A DNA stretch of 64,000 nucleotides, from assembly GCA_043228905.1 (NCBI GenBank), contig JBHGNT010000017.1:930001-994000 (forward strand), written 5' to 3'. Every line of letters starts with the position of its first letter. Position 1 is the first letter of the stretch. The stretch is from Azolla caroliniana. Taxonomy: Eukaryota > Polypodiophyta. Positions 1-13,350 of this stretch are shown here, piece after piece. The position numbers and the translations under genes were made by a program. Under the pieces are notes generated by a model that did not search any database, had not been told where the DNA came from, and saw nothing but the letters and a program-made list of their open reading frames with translations.

Positions 1-1041
1 TTTCTACCATCACTATGAACCCCAACCAGAGATCCTGAACTTAAACTAAACACTTGGCACGGTGTCTCCCTTCTTTCTGAAGAGAAAATGCTGACTGCTC
101 CATTCTGAGCACTACCGTTTGTTTTCTCTGGCTTAGTTTTCCTCCTCCGACAATATGAAGACACCTGTTCACTGCACGATACATCTGGTAAAGATGAAGC
201 AGCGGAGAGAGGTGTAAATATAATGAAGTTTGTGTCTAGCAAGCTCGAATCAGAGACCAAATCTGCAGATTGTTGTTTCTTATGCTCCAGAGAAGGTGAT
301 GAAGAATTAGAGATTCTCAAACTTCTGCGAACGCCTTTGGGATAAGAAACAGGACTATTTGAAGTCCGAAGTTGCGCTATCTTCAACCTGCATTTGAGGT
401 TCAGTCGGTCAATTTTCACAGTTGAAGAGAGGAAAAAATTATTGAAAGAGGAGAGAAACAGATTTATCTTCCTCTAAGTTACATAGGAAATACACTGTTA
501 TCAAGGACGAAACAAGAAAACTGATCGTTTTTAAAAGAAAAATAAGCAGATGAAGAAATAAACCTTATCTTTTAAATGTAAGAAACTCACACGATTTCCC
601 ACACTGACGGTACAAATTATTTCGTGCAGATGTTCAAACATAGAGTTTTTTTGTAAAATCAAGACAGAACACATACACAGTTCAAATTAAGTTCTAGGAT
701 ACATCACAAAAATCTAATACCTATTTTAGCAGGAAACTCAAGAAAACGAACATGACATCAGCGAAGGAAAAAATAATTTTCGCAAACACACTCAAAATAC
801 TAATAACAAATAGAGCATAATCAGGTAACAAATATTTTCCTCAAACTGTAGAACAGAAAAACAAGAAATACGCCAAATTCGGTGTTAGAATATACTAAAC
901 GGCGAAAGCAAATCCTTCACTCGCAAACACGCACACATGGTTTTGAATGATGAATTTAAGAAGAAACGTCCTAAAACCTGTTTTGTTTGACAAATACAAA
1001 AAAACTAAAACGAATACAATGGGAGAGATAGCTTACTTCAT
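1..1041 (-). CDS. 5' part of an unidentified minus-strand gene, two exons, open at the left edge
   Basis: I do not recognise the family. Exon 2 (387 down to 1) is one open frame of about 129 codons without a stop. It is rich in Ser, Arg and Lys, has a basic patch (GVRRSLRISN) near the N-terminus and another (RRRKTK) later, and shows no membrane segment; a nuclear or chromatin protein is possible but is only a guess. A 3' splice site (ATGCAG) lies just before exon 2 at 388-389. The start is inferred: at 1041-1039 an ATG is followed by AA and a good donor, GTAAGC. Joining ATGAA (1041-1037) to exon 2 gives an in-frame start, MKLKIAQL. The 649-bp intron has GT-AG ends. Upstream on this strand lie CT-rich runs typical of plant leaders. 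The end of the gene is outside the window. Confidence 0.6.
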
Positions 1042-1066
1042 TTGTAGAAAAATGCGATGAGCAGCG

Positions 1067-1101
<35 letters not shown>

Positions 1102-1500
1102 TACAGTATCTTCTTGATATTGTAGCTCTTCTGCTTCTCCTTGTTGGTTATAAGGTTAGGGTTTCTTCCTTTCTACCTCCAAAATCTAGGATTTCTTTTT
1201 CTTCAATGCAAATTTAGGGTTTCTTCTCATCTGCTGCTCCGCCTGTGGAAATTTAAGTTCACTTCTTCCTTCTTTGTATTTCGTCTTCTGTTCAAAGCTA
1301 GGGATTTGTCTGCTTCGTTTCCTTCTGTGAACAGTTGAGGTTTCTTCTTCTTCTTCTTCTTCCGTGCAGAACTGAACTGTGGATGGAGAGAGAGTGAGGA
1401 GTGGAGGGAAAACGAAATACGAAATTTTATCGAGAGCGAAAAAAGAAAAGAAAAAATTTGAGGAGTGAGAGAGAGAGAGAGAGAGAGGGAGGGATGAAAT
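1042..1500 (-). promoter_or_regulatory. Probable leader and promoter of the left-edge gene
   Basis: Read on the minus strand, this stretch is pyrimidine- and purine-rich leader-like DNA with CT runs at 1096-1071 and 1488-1467. Several AAACCCTA-type teloboxes (TAGGGTTT on the plus strand near 1156 and 1215) are common close to plant transcription starts. A divergent plus-strand gene could also use it, but no plus-strand coding exon follows. Confidence 0.4.
1071..1096. repeat. (AG)13 microsatellite
   Basis: Perfect AG run in the inferred leader of the left-edge gene. A second run, (GA)11, lies at 1467-1488. Confidence 0.9.
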
Positions 1501-3867
1501 TTGGCGAGAAATCGAGGGCGGCTAATTAAAAAGGAACGAAAGGAAGAACAAGTAGCCGGTCATATCTCTACTTACAGGTGCCGGTTAGCCGGTCGCCAAT
1601 CTCGACCGCCCGGCTTGCAGAAGAAGCTTCCCTATTTCTTCTTTTTTTGAATCTTTTTTGTTTTCCATTTTATTTTTTTATTTTTCATTGAACGTTATCT
1701 TTTTCTCCTTTCTCCTTTTCCCCTTTTTCGTTAATTTATATTTGTTTTTTAAAAGAGCGTCGGATTATTATTATTATTATTGCTAGTATTTTACGGAATA
1801 TTCAAATTTAGTGACCTTTGAAAATGCATGTGTATGTTCTTCTTTATAAAATAAAATAAAAAGAAAACCTTGTCCTTTTCACACTTGTCCGCCCAAAACA
1901 CACGCACACAAGTGCCTGACGATCCATCGAAGGTAGTAGTAGCAATAATCATCATCTCTGCTCGGAATGTTCACAGAAAACAAAAACCTCATCCCTCTTA
2001 TGATGAATCATGATGGGAAAAGAAGAAGAAAAAGAAAAATCAAAGCTTCATGTTCACTATTTTTTACAATCCCCACGTGCCTCCATCTCAACCGAACTTC
2101 CAAGAATCTATACATCTACACACACACATGCACATGTGTGTGTCTATGATTAAGCTTTTTAACAAATACCCGGAAACTTATTCTCAAGACCCGATCCATA
2201 CCCCCCCCCCCCCAAATTTAGGGATCACACTCGGCTTTTCGTAAATACATAACATGCATGCTTCGTTTCTATGGTCTCGACACTTAGCAAAATCATCCGA
2301 TTTTCGTGCTTCTCCTTCCCTTGCTTCACATTGTATGATGCTCTCTTTGGATGGGTTGAGCATGGTTGTATTTCTCGATGAGAATACTTGGAGCACCCTT
2401 TCCCCATTGGCCAAAAGGAATATGATACTTTTCTTTCCAATAGTTCCTGTCATCTCGAGGAGTGGTCGCAACCTCCTTAGGAAAAGCTTGTGAGTCGAGA
2501 GAGTTCATCTTAAGTATTTAGTTTCCCAAGTGGAAGTGACGAAAGTCGGGAAAGCTCACCTTTGGTAGCTCACAAGTTGTCATTTATTTTATAAGTTGAT
2601 AGTTGCACGTTCACACTAAAAGATCAATGGTAGATATGATTAGGTCACTAGCTTCTCGTAAGGTTTAATTCTTATTTTTTGTGCAAAGTATAAAGTTGAT
2701 GATTGCACAAGTATTTAATAGAGTTTGTAAATTCCATATACACATATTAAACATGCAAATTCAGCGTAATTAGATGGGACACCTATTTGAGTGCTAAACT
2801 CGCTTTTATAACGCGCACATCCATCTTGGAAGGAGGCTCACAATTTTCTCCAACTTGACTTAAAAAATATACATGACAAACTTTGGAAAGCCCCTATAAG
2901 TCCAATGGGTATTAATAACTTTGAGTAATTTGGGTTTTGATTGGTTGTTTATGCATGGGAGAACTATAATTGTTGATAGTTATTCCTTGTTGTGTGTGTG
3001 AGATGTCTAGATATCAATTGCTCTTCTCCTTCATGACCATAAACAACCAATTAAATGTAAAGGTGACGTTTCATCCACCTTAAGAGTGTTTTCTAAAGGA
3101 GATTTTGTGACAATCTATTGTGGTAAATGAAACTTCAATCTTCCTTCGCCATATTTCTTTCCAATTTGAAGACTTATAATTCAGCATGCACTATCTTATG
3201 ACCTTCCATCAATCTAGTGTCAAATTTGGCCTTATATGGAAGGCATTGTATGTTTATGAAATTTGAATGAATGTATGATCATTCTACACATGCTCCAAAC
3301 CATAACTAGCAAACTTGGATTAGTGTTAAACGAATAATGTTTCTTATAGTTTTAGTGCCTTCCTTTATTGGTCCATTCATTTTGTAATTTGGCTCACTTT
3401 CTTGCAAGATACAATGTTTGTTCCTGGAATATATCAAACTACCAAACTACTTTGTTTGGGATATTTTATTTGTTCCTTGATCTATGGCCCATATGTGTCA
3501 AGTTTACACGCACTAATTAGTATGAATGCCTTCCATCTTGTTATGTTGCTCATCGTATCTTATATCTTGTTGCAATTTGCTATCAACTTCTCCTTTTAAA
3601 ATCGGGTTGTTGCCAATCATAAAGTGGCATCTTTTAAGAACCATTCACATCAAATGTGCATGGTTATTGTGATATTTGAGAAGAGTTTAAAAGCATTGGT
3701 AAATTATTTGGCCTTTAGGTATGAGAAAATATGCATGGATGGGAAACTAGTCACGACAAATGACATAGCCATAGAAATCACCTTAAGGTAACTTGATGTC
3801 TTGTACCAAATATTTATTGTGCATGTTTCCCTAAATGTCTTACTAAAAAATGTCTTACCAAATATTT
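1501..3867. other. Gene-free AT-rich intergenic DNA
   Basis: I see no supported gene. The stretch holds simple repeats: a TTA run near 1766-1782, AC/TG runs near 2117-2142 and a C run near 2202-2213. Short ORFs here match no family I know. At 3804-3820 and 3855-3871 the words ACCAAATATTTATTGTG occur as a direct repeat just before the LINE remnant and may mark its truncated 5' border. Confidence 0.6.
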
Positions 3868-6240
3868 ATTGTGATCTGTACGACAAGGATGCCCATTGGC
3901 TCCATCCTTATTTCTATTATACGTCGAAGCACTCTCTAGCTTTCTCAACTCGCGCCAACTAAACCTACGTGGTCTTCGTGTGCCGCATTCTCACTAAAAC
4001 CTCCTGGATATAGAATTTGCAGATGACACCGCAATCTACCTACAAGGCAACTTGAAAAATCTACAAAAGCTAGAAAGTGGTTTAGACGTATTTTGCAAGA
4101 GATTCAATGCCATGATCAATTGGCACAAATCCTGCGCAATATGGCTTTCTCATGAAGCACATATTGTGTGACACCCCCATCCCGCTTTCAAGTAGATCAA
4201 TCAAGGAGTGAGCACCAAATATTTGGGTTTCCAAATTGGGTTCAACATTCCTCCGGAGACTATGATTGCACCAATTATTCACTCCATTCGACACAAGTCA
4301 ATACATTGGAGTTCGAAAAAACTCTCATTAGCGGGGCGCATCATAGGGGCAAATCAGGTATTACTTGCAACAACATGGTACAACATATCATGTTGGACAA
4401 TCTACAAGGGAAGTATACACCTGATTCAACGATTGGTACGCAACTACATTTGGTCTGGTAAGGAAGATCATGCAACTTGGGCCAAGGTGGCGTGGCCTAT
4501 ACTCACATCACCTAAGTCGAGACGAGGATTGGGTCTTATTGATCCCCTCTCACAATCAAAAGCCCTACTCGCCAAATTTGTGGTGTGAGGACTCCAACCA
4601 GGGAATGATTGTTGGAAAATGTTGTTGCGGTTACATTTCGCTTACTTTAAGCCAAAAAAGGGGCCAATTGGGACCCCCAAACTAGATGGATTCTAAATAT
4701 GGAGCTCAAACCTAGTTTCTCCCACCAATTGGATTATAGATTCAGTGCATCCATGTGGAAGGCATGGTGTGACGTTAGACGAGGGCTCAAGTGCGATCAA
4801 CCTAACGTTGAACCTGCTTGGCTCAGTCAACATATCCTATGGAACCCATGTATCATAGATGAATCTAATCCACTAATTGTATCAAGTAAGGGCTTGTCAT
4901 GGGGATACATTGCGGAAGGTCTAGGAAAAAGTATAGAATGTTGGAGACGGTTTATGTCCTTGCCAATACAAGACCAAGCCAACTTACTCCATGGAATCAG
5001 GGGCGGATGGGCTATGAGATCTGAAATCATTAACGCTTTACTGATTAGAGAAGTTGCTAATCAAAGGATGACAATAGAGAAATGGATAGGCTACGAGGTA
5101 GCCTATCCATTTCTCTTTGATCCCAAGAGGTAGGTAATCACCAGACAGGATTGCAAACTCTGAATTGCAAGACAATGAGACACCATAGAATAAGGCAATT
5201 CGAGTACTAGCGTATACTAGGCATAAATGGATTGTAGATCCTGATCCTATCAAAATACAACCAGATTGGCACATATGTACTCACGAAAACACATGGCTAC
5301 ATAAGGTTAGTTGGGACCCTTTGCAATGGACATGGCATCATCCTTACGCGGGGCAAGGAAGCAAACCCATCCCTTTCTTTCAATTCACAACTAGATTGGG
5401 TCGCCATATTCTAGCTGCTCAAACCGCCCGAGAGTTGGCTGCTACAAAGGTCTGGCACAAATATCATGTTCCTCACACAATTATCACCAAGTTTGGAAAA
5501 AAATCTGGAAACAACAACACGCATGGCGAATCACCACTTTCCAATGGCTATTAATACATAGCTCACTACCGGTTGGTGCATGGCAACATGGGAACCTTAG
5601 CTCTCCTAATTGTGTAGCGTGCCCAAATGCAATAGAATCAATCTGACACGCTTTGTGGGACTGCCCAGAGTGCCATCGAATATGACATGAGGTTGGCCGC
5701 TTATTACAATTATGCCCGATGCAAGGCTTAATCAAGTGGGGAAATATATGTTAGCTATCATGGCAGGCCCCAATTGACTGATACGAGCATCATGAGGAGG
5801 GGATGGCTTTGGTGATAAAAACATAAGAGGTTTTTTTCTCCACCATCGACAATGTCCACTCAACTCCTATCAATGCCAAATCTCAAGTTGTGTCGAGTTG
5901 GTCAACCCAATAACTCTTTGGACTCTATGGAAACAACGATGTAGACGGGTCTTCTCCAACGAAACCGCGCGGCCAATAGTGTTAATGCAAGAGATATGGA
6001 GTGAAGTTGTAGCCACTCTAAAAAGCCAATATGATGGCCTCAAGTGCGACTCCGATGGAGTTGAAAGACAACGACTAGACTTCATCCAACAATGGTCGAC
6101 CTCCCCCTTTATTGAGTTGGTGGGCATCCACATAAGATGGACCTATCGCGTCCCTACAAGGATTTGTATATATTAATCTCATATGTAAAATTTTATAACT
6201 AATGGAAGGAGTTTTTTTGGGGGAAAAAAAAAACAAAATT
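3868..6240 (+). pseudogene. 5'-truncated, decayed LINE (non-LTR retrotransposon) ORF2
   Basis: The order is that of the 3' half of a plant L1-type ORF2. The RT palm carries an RQGCPLAPSLF box near 3880 and the catalytic FADD box at 4016-4027. The RT thumb follows in the best-preserved stretch, 4208-4588 (KYLGFQIGF, LAGRI, YIWSG, RGLGLIDP). A linker lies at 4699-5133. A zf-RVT zinc finger at about 5600-5680 has the CxxC...H...C spacing, with stops. The C-terminal tail (TLWKQRCRRVF) is at 5898-6176. An A-rich run at about 6225-6240 looks like the 3' tail. Several stops and frameshifts break it, so it is dead. The endonuclease and ORF1 are missing. Confidence 0.85.
5076..5116. repeat. Perfect 19-bp inverted repeat, 3-bp loop
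   Basis: Arms 5076-5094 and 5098-5116 are exact reverse complements separated by GAG. The hairpin interrupts the LINE linker region and is followed by sequence that no longer matches the frame before it. Confidence 0.9.
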
Positions 6241-8655
6241 ATATACCTAATGCCATGTATAAGAAAATCTTCCATGGATGCGATACTGTTCAATTAACTA
6301 TGCATTTAGGAAATTATGCCTCAAAGGTTGTGAAAATTTGAATATAGGCAATATAAATTATTGATGAAAGTAAAAAGGTTTACAAAGTACTATATGCCAC
6401 CGAGTTGATTAATATTGGATTCTTCAAGCTTGCATATGTCACTTAATAATATTCATGTGGTCAAGTCGTGTATCAAGGAAATAAATAATCATTGTCTCCA
6501 TTATTACATACATGCATTGCCTCAAATCAGCATCGTAATTTTGATAGCATCAACATAACATGCACAAATATATTATGTATTCATTTGGAATTCAGGGAAG
6601 GCTAGGTTGAGGTAATGTTGTTATGTATTACTTCTCGGAACACGAGATAAAATAGTTTAGTGAAAACATCACGAATTCAACTTGGTACGTAAGTGAAGAC
6701 ATTGTAATATATTATGTGAGATTTAAAACTAATTTGATGCAGATCTTCAATGAGTGCACGAAGAATGAAACAAAATCTTCGTAAATCTTGTTTGTTTTAG
6801 TTTCACTCTATGACACACACACACACACACATAGAAATGTGTTTGTCATCCCTTGGTGTTCTACCTTGATGCTTAAGATAAGGAACTTTAAATCATGAGG
6901 TCATGATTTCAATAACCGATATGGGAGGCCTAATATTCTAGTGTGCACAAATAAATGAACATGCACAATGTTGCCTCCCAAGCATTGAGACGAGGCCAAA
7001 CGGCCAACCACACCATTAACATCCATGCCATACCCTCGAGTGGTAGAGGTTGTACTGAAAAATGTTACATTGAGAATGAAGATTGCAATTTTGCTTATAA
7101 AACAAATATGTGATAACATCAAAGTCAACAATAGTTCATGTTGCATGATCATCATAGAGTTCAACTACCATGGGTTGTGTAGGGTGTTAGCAACACATAA
7201 TTGGTGGAATCCACTTGTTGCATGAAATGTGTGTTTTGTATTTGTGTTTTTAAAAGCAACTATGTTTGCCAAATACGAATTAACACTAGCGCAAATGCAT
7301 ACATTGGTATTCTTTGCTAAACACACAAAGAAATATGTAGTTTTAATGCAAATTGGCATGTTGATGTCTTTTTACACAATTCAATGTCATTCTATAGTTG
7401 AGACTATGCATCACCTTGGATTTGGAAACATCATTATTTCCTATGTTGGCAATGAGTTTTGTCAATATGGAATTAACAAACGCATAGTTCTTAGGTAAGT
7501 CAATCCATCAAAGTTGTCTTCTAAAATTTGTTCTCTTTAACATTGTTTCACATCTTCAATTCATTTATATGAAACATTTCATAGAAAGTGGTGTATTTGT
7601 CAACTTCTAGAGGGAAAACTTTTATTGGTGAAACATATATGTACATACATATAAATGTTTCTATTTTTTATTTTATTATTATTACTATTATTTTTTCAAA
7701 AAAGGGTCTACTTTGCCATTAGTTAGGAGAGTTTTTTTTTACATAAAAGGCTATACAACTGCTCAACTCACAACAAATGTATTGGTCGTGTTGTACGTCC
7801 CCTCATCGCCGGGGGATCGGTTCATGCCAGCCAACGATGGAGGTCACTATTTTTATAGCTCTATGTACCTACAATATGATATACGAGGTGAGTATAGGTA
7901 CTCTATAGATGTTTCTATTGTTTTAGCTACAAACAATACATATTACTCACAACAAAACATACAAGTGCTAAATTTGTTTGATTTAGTGGCTATGAGATTA
8001 AGGATAAATTTCAAAATGTTAAAACTTCTTCCTTTACATCACATTCTATGTCTATTCGTAGAGACATGTAGTGTAAGCCACTATGTTGGCCTTACATATT
8101 GGCTATCTTTCAACATGGCATACCTTGGCTAAAGCATGAGTTTAACATTTAGCAAAAAACGTAAATGAAAATTTACAAGATTACATGCTATCCACTCGAC
8201 CACTTATTGTTATAGTGAGAAACATGTTAACAACATTTATTGATTAGTTTCAACTCTTGATGACACTCTTTGCTTGGCCTAGCTAAAACATTGATAAGCT
8301 GATGTTAAAAACATCCAATTGTTTTGGAAGGTGAGATGTCATGTGAACAAATGTTGTGTGGCAAGTACGAAATGTAATGCCCTCAAAGTATGTAAAGGAC
8401 ATGTATGTTAAATTACATGAACACACGGTTGCCAAGAAATTGCATTGCTACTTGACTTTGATGAACAAAAGTATTCATGGACATGCATGCTTGTAGCCTT
8501 TTTGTGTAGCCATGTTCGTCTTGTTAAATGGATTATTGTGTAACAAGAAGTCAGCCTTGGTCATATTGAAGGTTTTGTGTAAAGTGTCCCTTTTTACTTG
8601 TTTAAGAGGTACTTGGAAGAAAGTGCGACACCACCTTAGGCAAAGATGGTGCAAA
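6241..8655. other. Gene-free AT-rich DNA
   Basis: No gene family is recognisable. An AC run lies at about 6813-6832. The longest ORF (7713-8132, plus, 139 codons) shows no domain, no splice context and no compositional difference from its surroundings, so I do not call it a gene. Confidence 0.55.
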
Positions 8656-9265
8656 ATAACAATCGGTAACGGTTCGGTTCGGTTTGAGAGGGTCCAAACC
8701 GAACCGTTTAGAGATGTTGAAACCTAAACTGATCCATTAAAAATTTCCAAACCGTTAAGCCATTAAACCACAGTTTCGTGGTTTGGTTTCGGTTTTTAGC
8801 GTAGGCCGAATTTTAAATTTTTTTAAAATTTAAAATTCTCCCAAAATGTGAGAATAAGGCATGAAAATGAAAAGGTTATTTAAAAACAATTTTTAATTTG
8901 TTTTTGAATTAAAAAAGAAAAACGGTTAAATCGTTTAAACCATAGTATGAACCATATGTACCATACGTGCATTCGCAATCGCGAATGATTTAATCATTCG
9001 CGAAAGAAAAACACCCTCAAAGAATGATAAATATCATACTTTTGGATTAACTATTTATTATGAGGTAGATAAGCCTAAAAATGAAAAAAAAAAGACATTA
9101 AAAAAATGGGAAAAAAACAAAAAAAAAAAACACAAGAATGTTTGGATAACATTCACATTCGTTTTCCAACGTAGGAAAACGAATGTTATACTAGACGAAC
9201 ACGAATTTTACGTACTATGGTTTAAACCGCACTTTTTTACTGTTTAAACCGTTAAGCTGCGGGAC
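8656..9265. mobile_element. AACCGAACC-rich segment, probable decayed hAT-like MITE
   Basis: The left end (from about 8657) reads TAACAATCGGTAACGGTTCGG, close to the terminus of the intact MITE at 22280 (TAGCAATGGGCACGGTTCGG). Inside are many AACCGAACC/GGTTTGG words in both orientations, then AT-rich DNA. The right end near 9255 again has AAACCGTTAAGC. No matching terminal repeat or 8-bp target duplication is left, so the borders are approximate. Confidence 0.45.
8980..9186. repeat. Two strong hairpins inside the AACCGAACC segment
   Basis: Hairpin 1 is at 8980-9002, with 11-bp perfect arms (CGCGAATGATT) and a one-base centre. Hairpin 2 has arms at 9155-9167 and 9174-9186, 13 bp perfect with a 6-base loop. 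Confidence 0.8.
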
Positions 9266-11639
9266 TCTATGTGAATAGAAAGCATACATTAGAGAGAATA
9301 TATTTCCAAAATCCCTAGTGGTTTGCCCTCCATGAAAAGCTAACTACACGTGCACCAACAAAGTATATGCAACATTCAGGATTTCACACGCTAATGGAAA
9401 TATGTCGGACCTTTTTTTATGACAAAGAAGAAATATATTGGGCAAGCACCATAAACATATTTGGTGAGCTATATTCCTTAAAGTCCTAAAGACAATCACG
9501 TCCTTCTACCATAACCAAATGAATAACAATCCATTCGAGATTGATAAATACTTGGATGGCCTTTCTTGTTGATATCAACTAGCAAAATCTTTGGTGGTCT
9601 ACAACTATAATCACACACTATAATTGGAAAATGTAAAAATATTTGGTTTTGCATAAATCAAAGTTAAAATATTTTTGGAAAAGTTTATTTTCACACAAGG
9701 AAAATGTTTTCTTGTCAAATTTTTTGCTTTGAACTCATGACATCTCATTTGCAACGTGTATGGATGTGGATGCATTGATTGAAGTACGCTATATTTGATG
9801 TGGAATTGGCTGCCTTTAGTTTATGCCATATGGAATATGTGAGACTTCTAGGTTCTTCAGACTTGTATTATAACTAGTTCTACATTTTTACCCCCCTTTG
9901 AGATTTTCCTTGTAATGTGATTTATTACAAAAAACAATCTTTATCGCATCAAAAGCATTACATTCAAAATGTTCATTCACACTAAATGGAGGAAAGAACA
10001 TTTGTTCTTCTATTTTTTTGTCCAACTCCCACCATTGTGTGTTTCTAACTTTCTAAGCACAACCAAAGCAAAAAAACTCGCGTCTACTACACTCTCGTTG
10101 ATTTTGATTGTTGATTATATTGAGGAGAGAAATAAATTTGAAAGGATAAAGAGAGACAAGGGAGAGTATGTGCTTCTATGTGAGTATGTGCAAGTGTTAT
10201 GAACCATGGGAGAGTAAGACTAATTCTACTAAGAAGGTAGTATATGACATCTTTTTTACAAACATCATCACATAACATGTGACTCATAAATTCACGAGCT
10301 TTATCCAATGCTTAAACTTTCTTACATCTGTGTTGCTTCATATCCCAAATACTGCAGCTAAATATATCCTTAACCTCACTTTATAATTTGTATTTTGTAG
10401 TGTAATTTGTTTTGTTCATAGCAAAGGAAGTTTGACACGTAGTAGTGGAGTAATCATATTTGCCTTGGGTATAATTTACATAAGTATGAAAGTATGCAAA
10501 TTTGGAAATTTGTAGAAGGCAAGGACATGAGGCCGCCAAATTTTGCTTCATTAAATTTCCAAGCTGCCCTATCATTAAACGCGCAAAAGTTTCCTTACAA
10601 TATTCCCAATTCCCAAGTTTGTCATTGGATGAAACATACTACACAAAAACAATTAATGTGAACACAATAAATAGAAACTCACTTTCGAAATAAATGTATA
10701 TTCACTTCAAACTATGATAGGAACAAGAAATTGGGCTTAAGTCCAAAATAAAAAAAATGGACAATTTGTTCATGACAACGTACAATTTTTAGAAAACTTC
10801 CTTGTAAATTTAGGATTTGCAAAGATTGACCACAAGAAAGAAAAAGGCCTTTATGAAGTAAATGCACGAAGTGCTAATTTCTTTGTCTCCTCGACCATAT
10901 CAATCACTTATATTGGTTTGAGCAAATCAAGATACTTTTTTTATTTAAGTAAACATATCGCCTCAAATAAAGAACAGTATAATGTATATGATGGGGCTTA
11001 ATGTCCACGTATTCATCCAAGTTCTTCAAACTTTAACAATAACATGGTTTTATTTTGTGTGTAAGTTTAATACTTGTTCCTAATCAAGGAAGACATGAGT
11101 GTCAAATATTCATTGCTTGACAAATTGTTTATATGAAGTAAACCAATTACATACTATGTGTGTATATACACACCTATGTGATTTTCTTGGATGTTTTTAG
11201 GTTATTGAGTATAGGAGTCCTGCAGGTTTCTTATATCTTATCCATTTTGCTACAAGCATTTATAATTTATTCTTCTTGTCATCATATTGTGCATCCATGC
11301 CACCGTGCACACATTGACCATGTGATGTCACATGTGTGCTTGGTTATTTTGAAGGATCTATTATGGCGTGGCACTTGAATGCTAGGCTAAGCAATTGTTG
11401 AAAGAAGATGTTTACAAAATATGAATGAGGAATGCATAATTGGTCAAGATGAGAGTTCTAAGTGATTGGAAAACATATACTTGAGCACAATATCCTAAAA
11501 GCACTAAAGACGTCTCATCCACAAAAGCCTGCTCCAATAAAAAAAGGGTATTTGCGTAGTTCAAGATTCCCTTTAATGAAAATATAACAACTTTTCCAAA
11601 TTTATGAAAAAGTTATGGCTTAACATGCACAATTGACCT
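9266..11639. other. Gene-free AT-rich DNA
   Basis: I see no coding exon, RNA gene or element here. Only short, unrelated ORFs are present. Confidence 0.5.
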
Positions 11640-11965
11640 ATGTCGTAGGATTTGGCAACAATTCGCTTTCATCTTAACCAGTTTGGCCTTGTCCAAACCA
11701 AACCGATTTGGGACTTTTCAAACTTGAACCGAACTGATCCCTAAACCAGTTAAGGCTTAAGTGGTTTGGACAAACCGTTTAAGCCTTTACCGTTTTGGGA
11801 ATTGGTTTTGCCAAAATTGGTTTGGTTTGGTGTATCTCAAACAGATGAAGGAAGCTCAAGCCTAAATTGAGTTGACCTAAACTTAACTGCCAACATGCCA
11901 AACTGTTTAAAAACGATTTAACGGCTCAGTTCAGGCTCGAGTCGAGCCATATTCGTGAAAACACA
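11640..11965. repeat. Second AACCGAACC/GGTTTGG-rich segment
   Basis: The segment is dense in AAACCGAT, AACCGAACTG, GGTTTGG and AAACCGTTTAAGCC words in both orientations, like the segments at 8656 and 22280. No termini or target duplication can be read, so it is called only as a relative of the same repeat family. Confidence 0.4.
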
Positions 11966-13296
11966 CGTGTGTGTGCTACTCAAGCGGGACCACGGGGGTC
12001 TTAGACTAGGGAGGTCACAAGGGTTGAGAAGGTGTGGATGATAGGTCCTAGACTTGAAGGATCCTCAAGCTCGAAGGGAGTGCATACTTGAACAAAACGC
12101 AAACTCAAAGGGAGGCAATACTCGAAGGCTGTTGAGATGTAAAGGTTGTAAGACATGAAGGAGAGTGATGAATCAAGTGATGATTAAAACGCAATTAGGA
12201 TTGAAACCCATGATTAAGACAAAAATGTTGACAAAAATATACAAGGGATCTCTTTACAAATTTAGGTTTACAATGCTTAGAGATAGGTTACCATGATTTT
12301 AGTGGTTTTTTACAAAATGTTCATACGATTTGAGCACAACACGAAAAGGAAATGAACTAAAGGGGAACTATGGAGTTTCTGGTGAAGGTGAGTATTTCAG
12401 TGACTTGCCAAGACCACGACTACTATCGTTGGCTACGACGCATGGATGATGGTGTAGTGTTCAAGTATCACTTTGTCCTCCCTTCAACGACTGGAGTACG
12501 AGGTATCCTAACCATTCTCTCAAAATTGTCAAACGTGTAGTGTTCTCCGTTGTGGAGAAAGAAGACCGAACTTCCGAAGTAGATGTAAGTAGGTAAATAG
12601 TTCAAAAGTCGAAATCAGATAAATATCAATAAGAAACCCTATTACCTCAAGTAGGTTGAGGAGAAGAAGAAAAAAGAAAGAAACCTCTAAATGGTACACC
12701 CCCAAACCAAAAATGGCCCCCCTGAACTAAGTCCTCTTCTCCTCTATAAAAAGAGGCACCTAATTTCGGCATTAAATACACCTATTCCCTTTTCTTTCCC
12801 TAATCCATGCATTAGAGTCAAATATTTGAACTTTACACCCTTTTCCTTTTCAGCCTAGCGAATAGTTCTAACCACTAGGCAATTCACTCTTATTTATATT
12901 AATGTATATATTTATATGACTGTTTGTGGGCCTTCCCTTTTTCCCCTTCTCTACCTTTGGCCACACCACAACATGACACCATTGTCGGATTCCTACTATC
13001 TAGTAAGCTATTTTAAGGAACAATGTATAAGAATCTTCAAAGAACTTGCCAACTAAGATGATGGTGTGTGCCCAAGCCATTGTTTAATACATTTTCATGA
13101 GAAGCAAGAGATATATTGAATGATGGCGCATATCGCATGTTGCAAGAAGAAATAGGGTTTTAGAGGATAATACATTCCTAACCTATTATGTAAATATCAC
13201 ATTCTAGTGTGCCAAGCCTTCTGTAAAGAATGAGAGGCGTATATGGTGCTATGCAACGGAAGTGAGCTTTGTGTGAGTGTGTGTGCATGTGATGCA

Positions 13297-13350
<54 letters not shown>

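Noticed and set aside
2184-2508. Overlapping minus-strand ORFs as a gene remnant
   Set aside because: No domain match, several frames, no splice signals that join them.
7713-8132. 139-codon plus-strand ORF as a gene
   Set aside because: No recognisable domain, no splice or promoter context, and composition like the surrounding AT-rich DNA.
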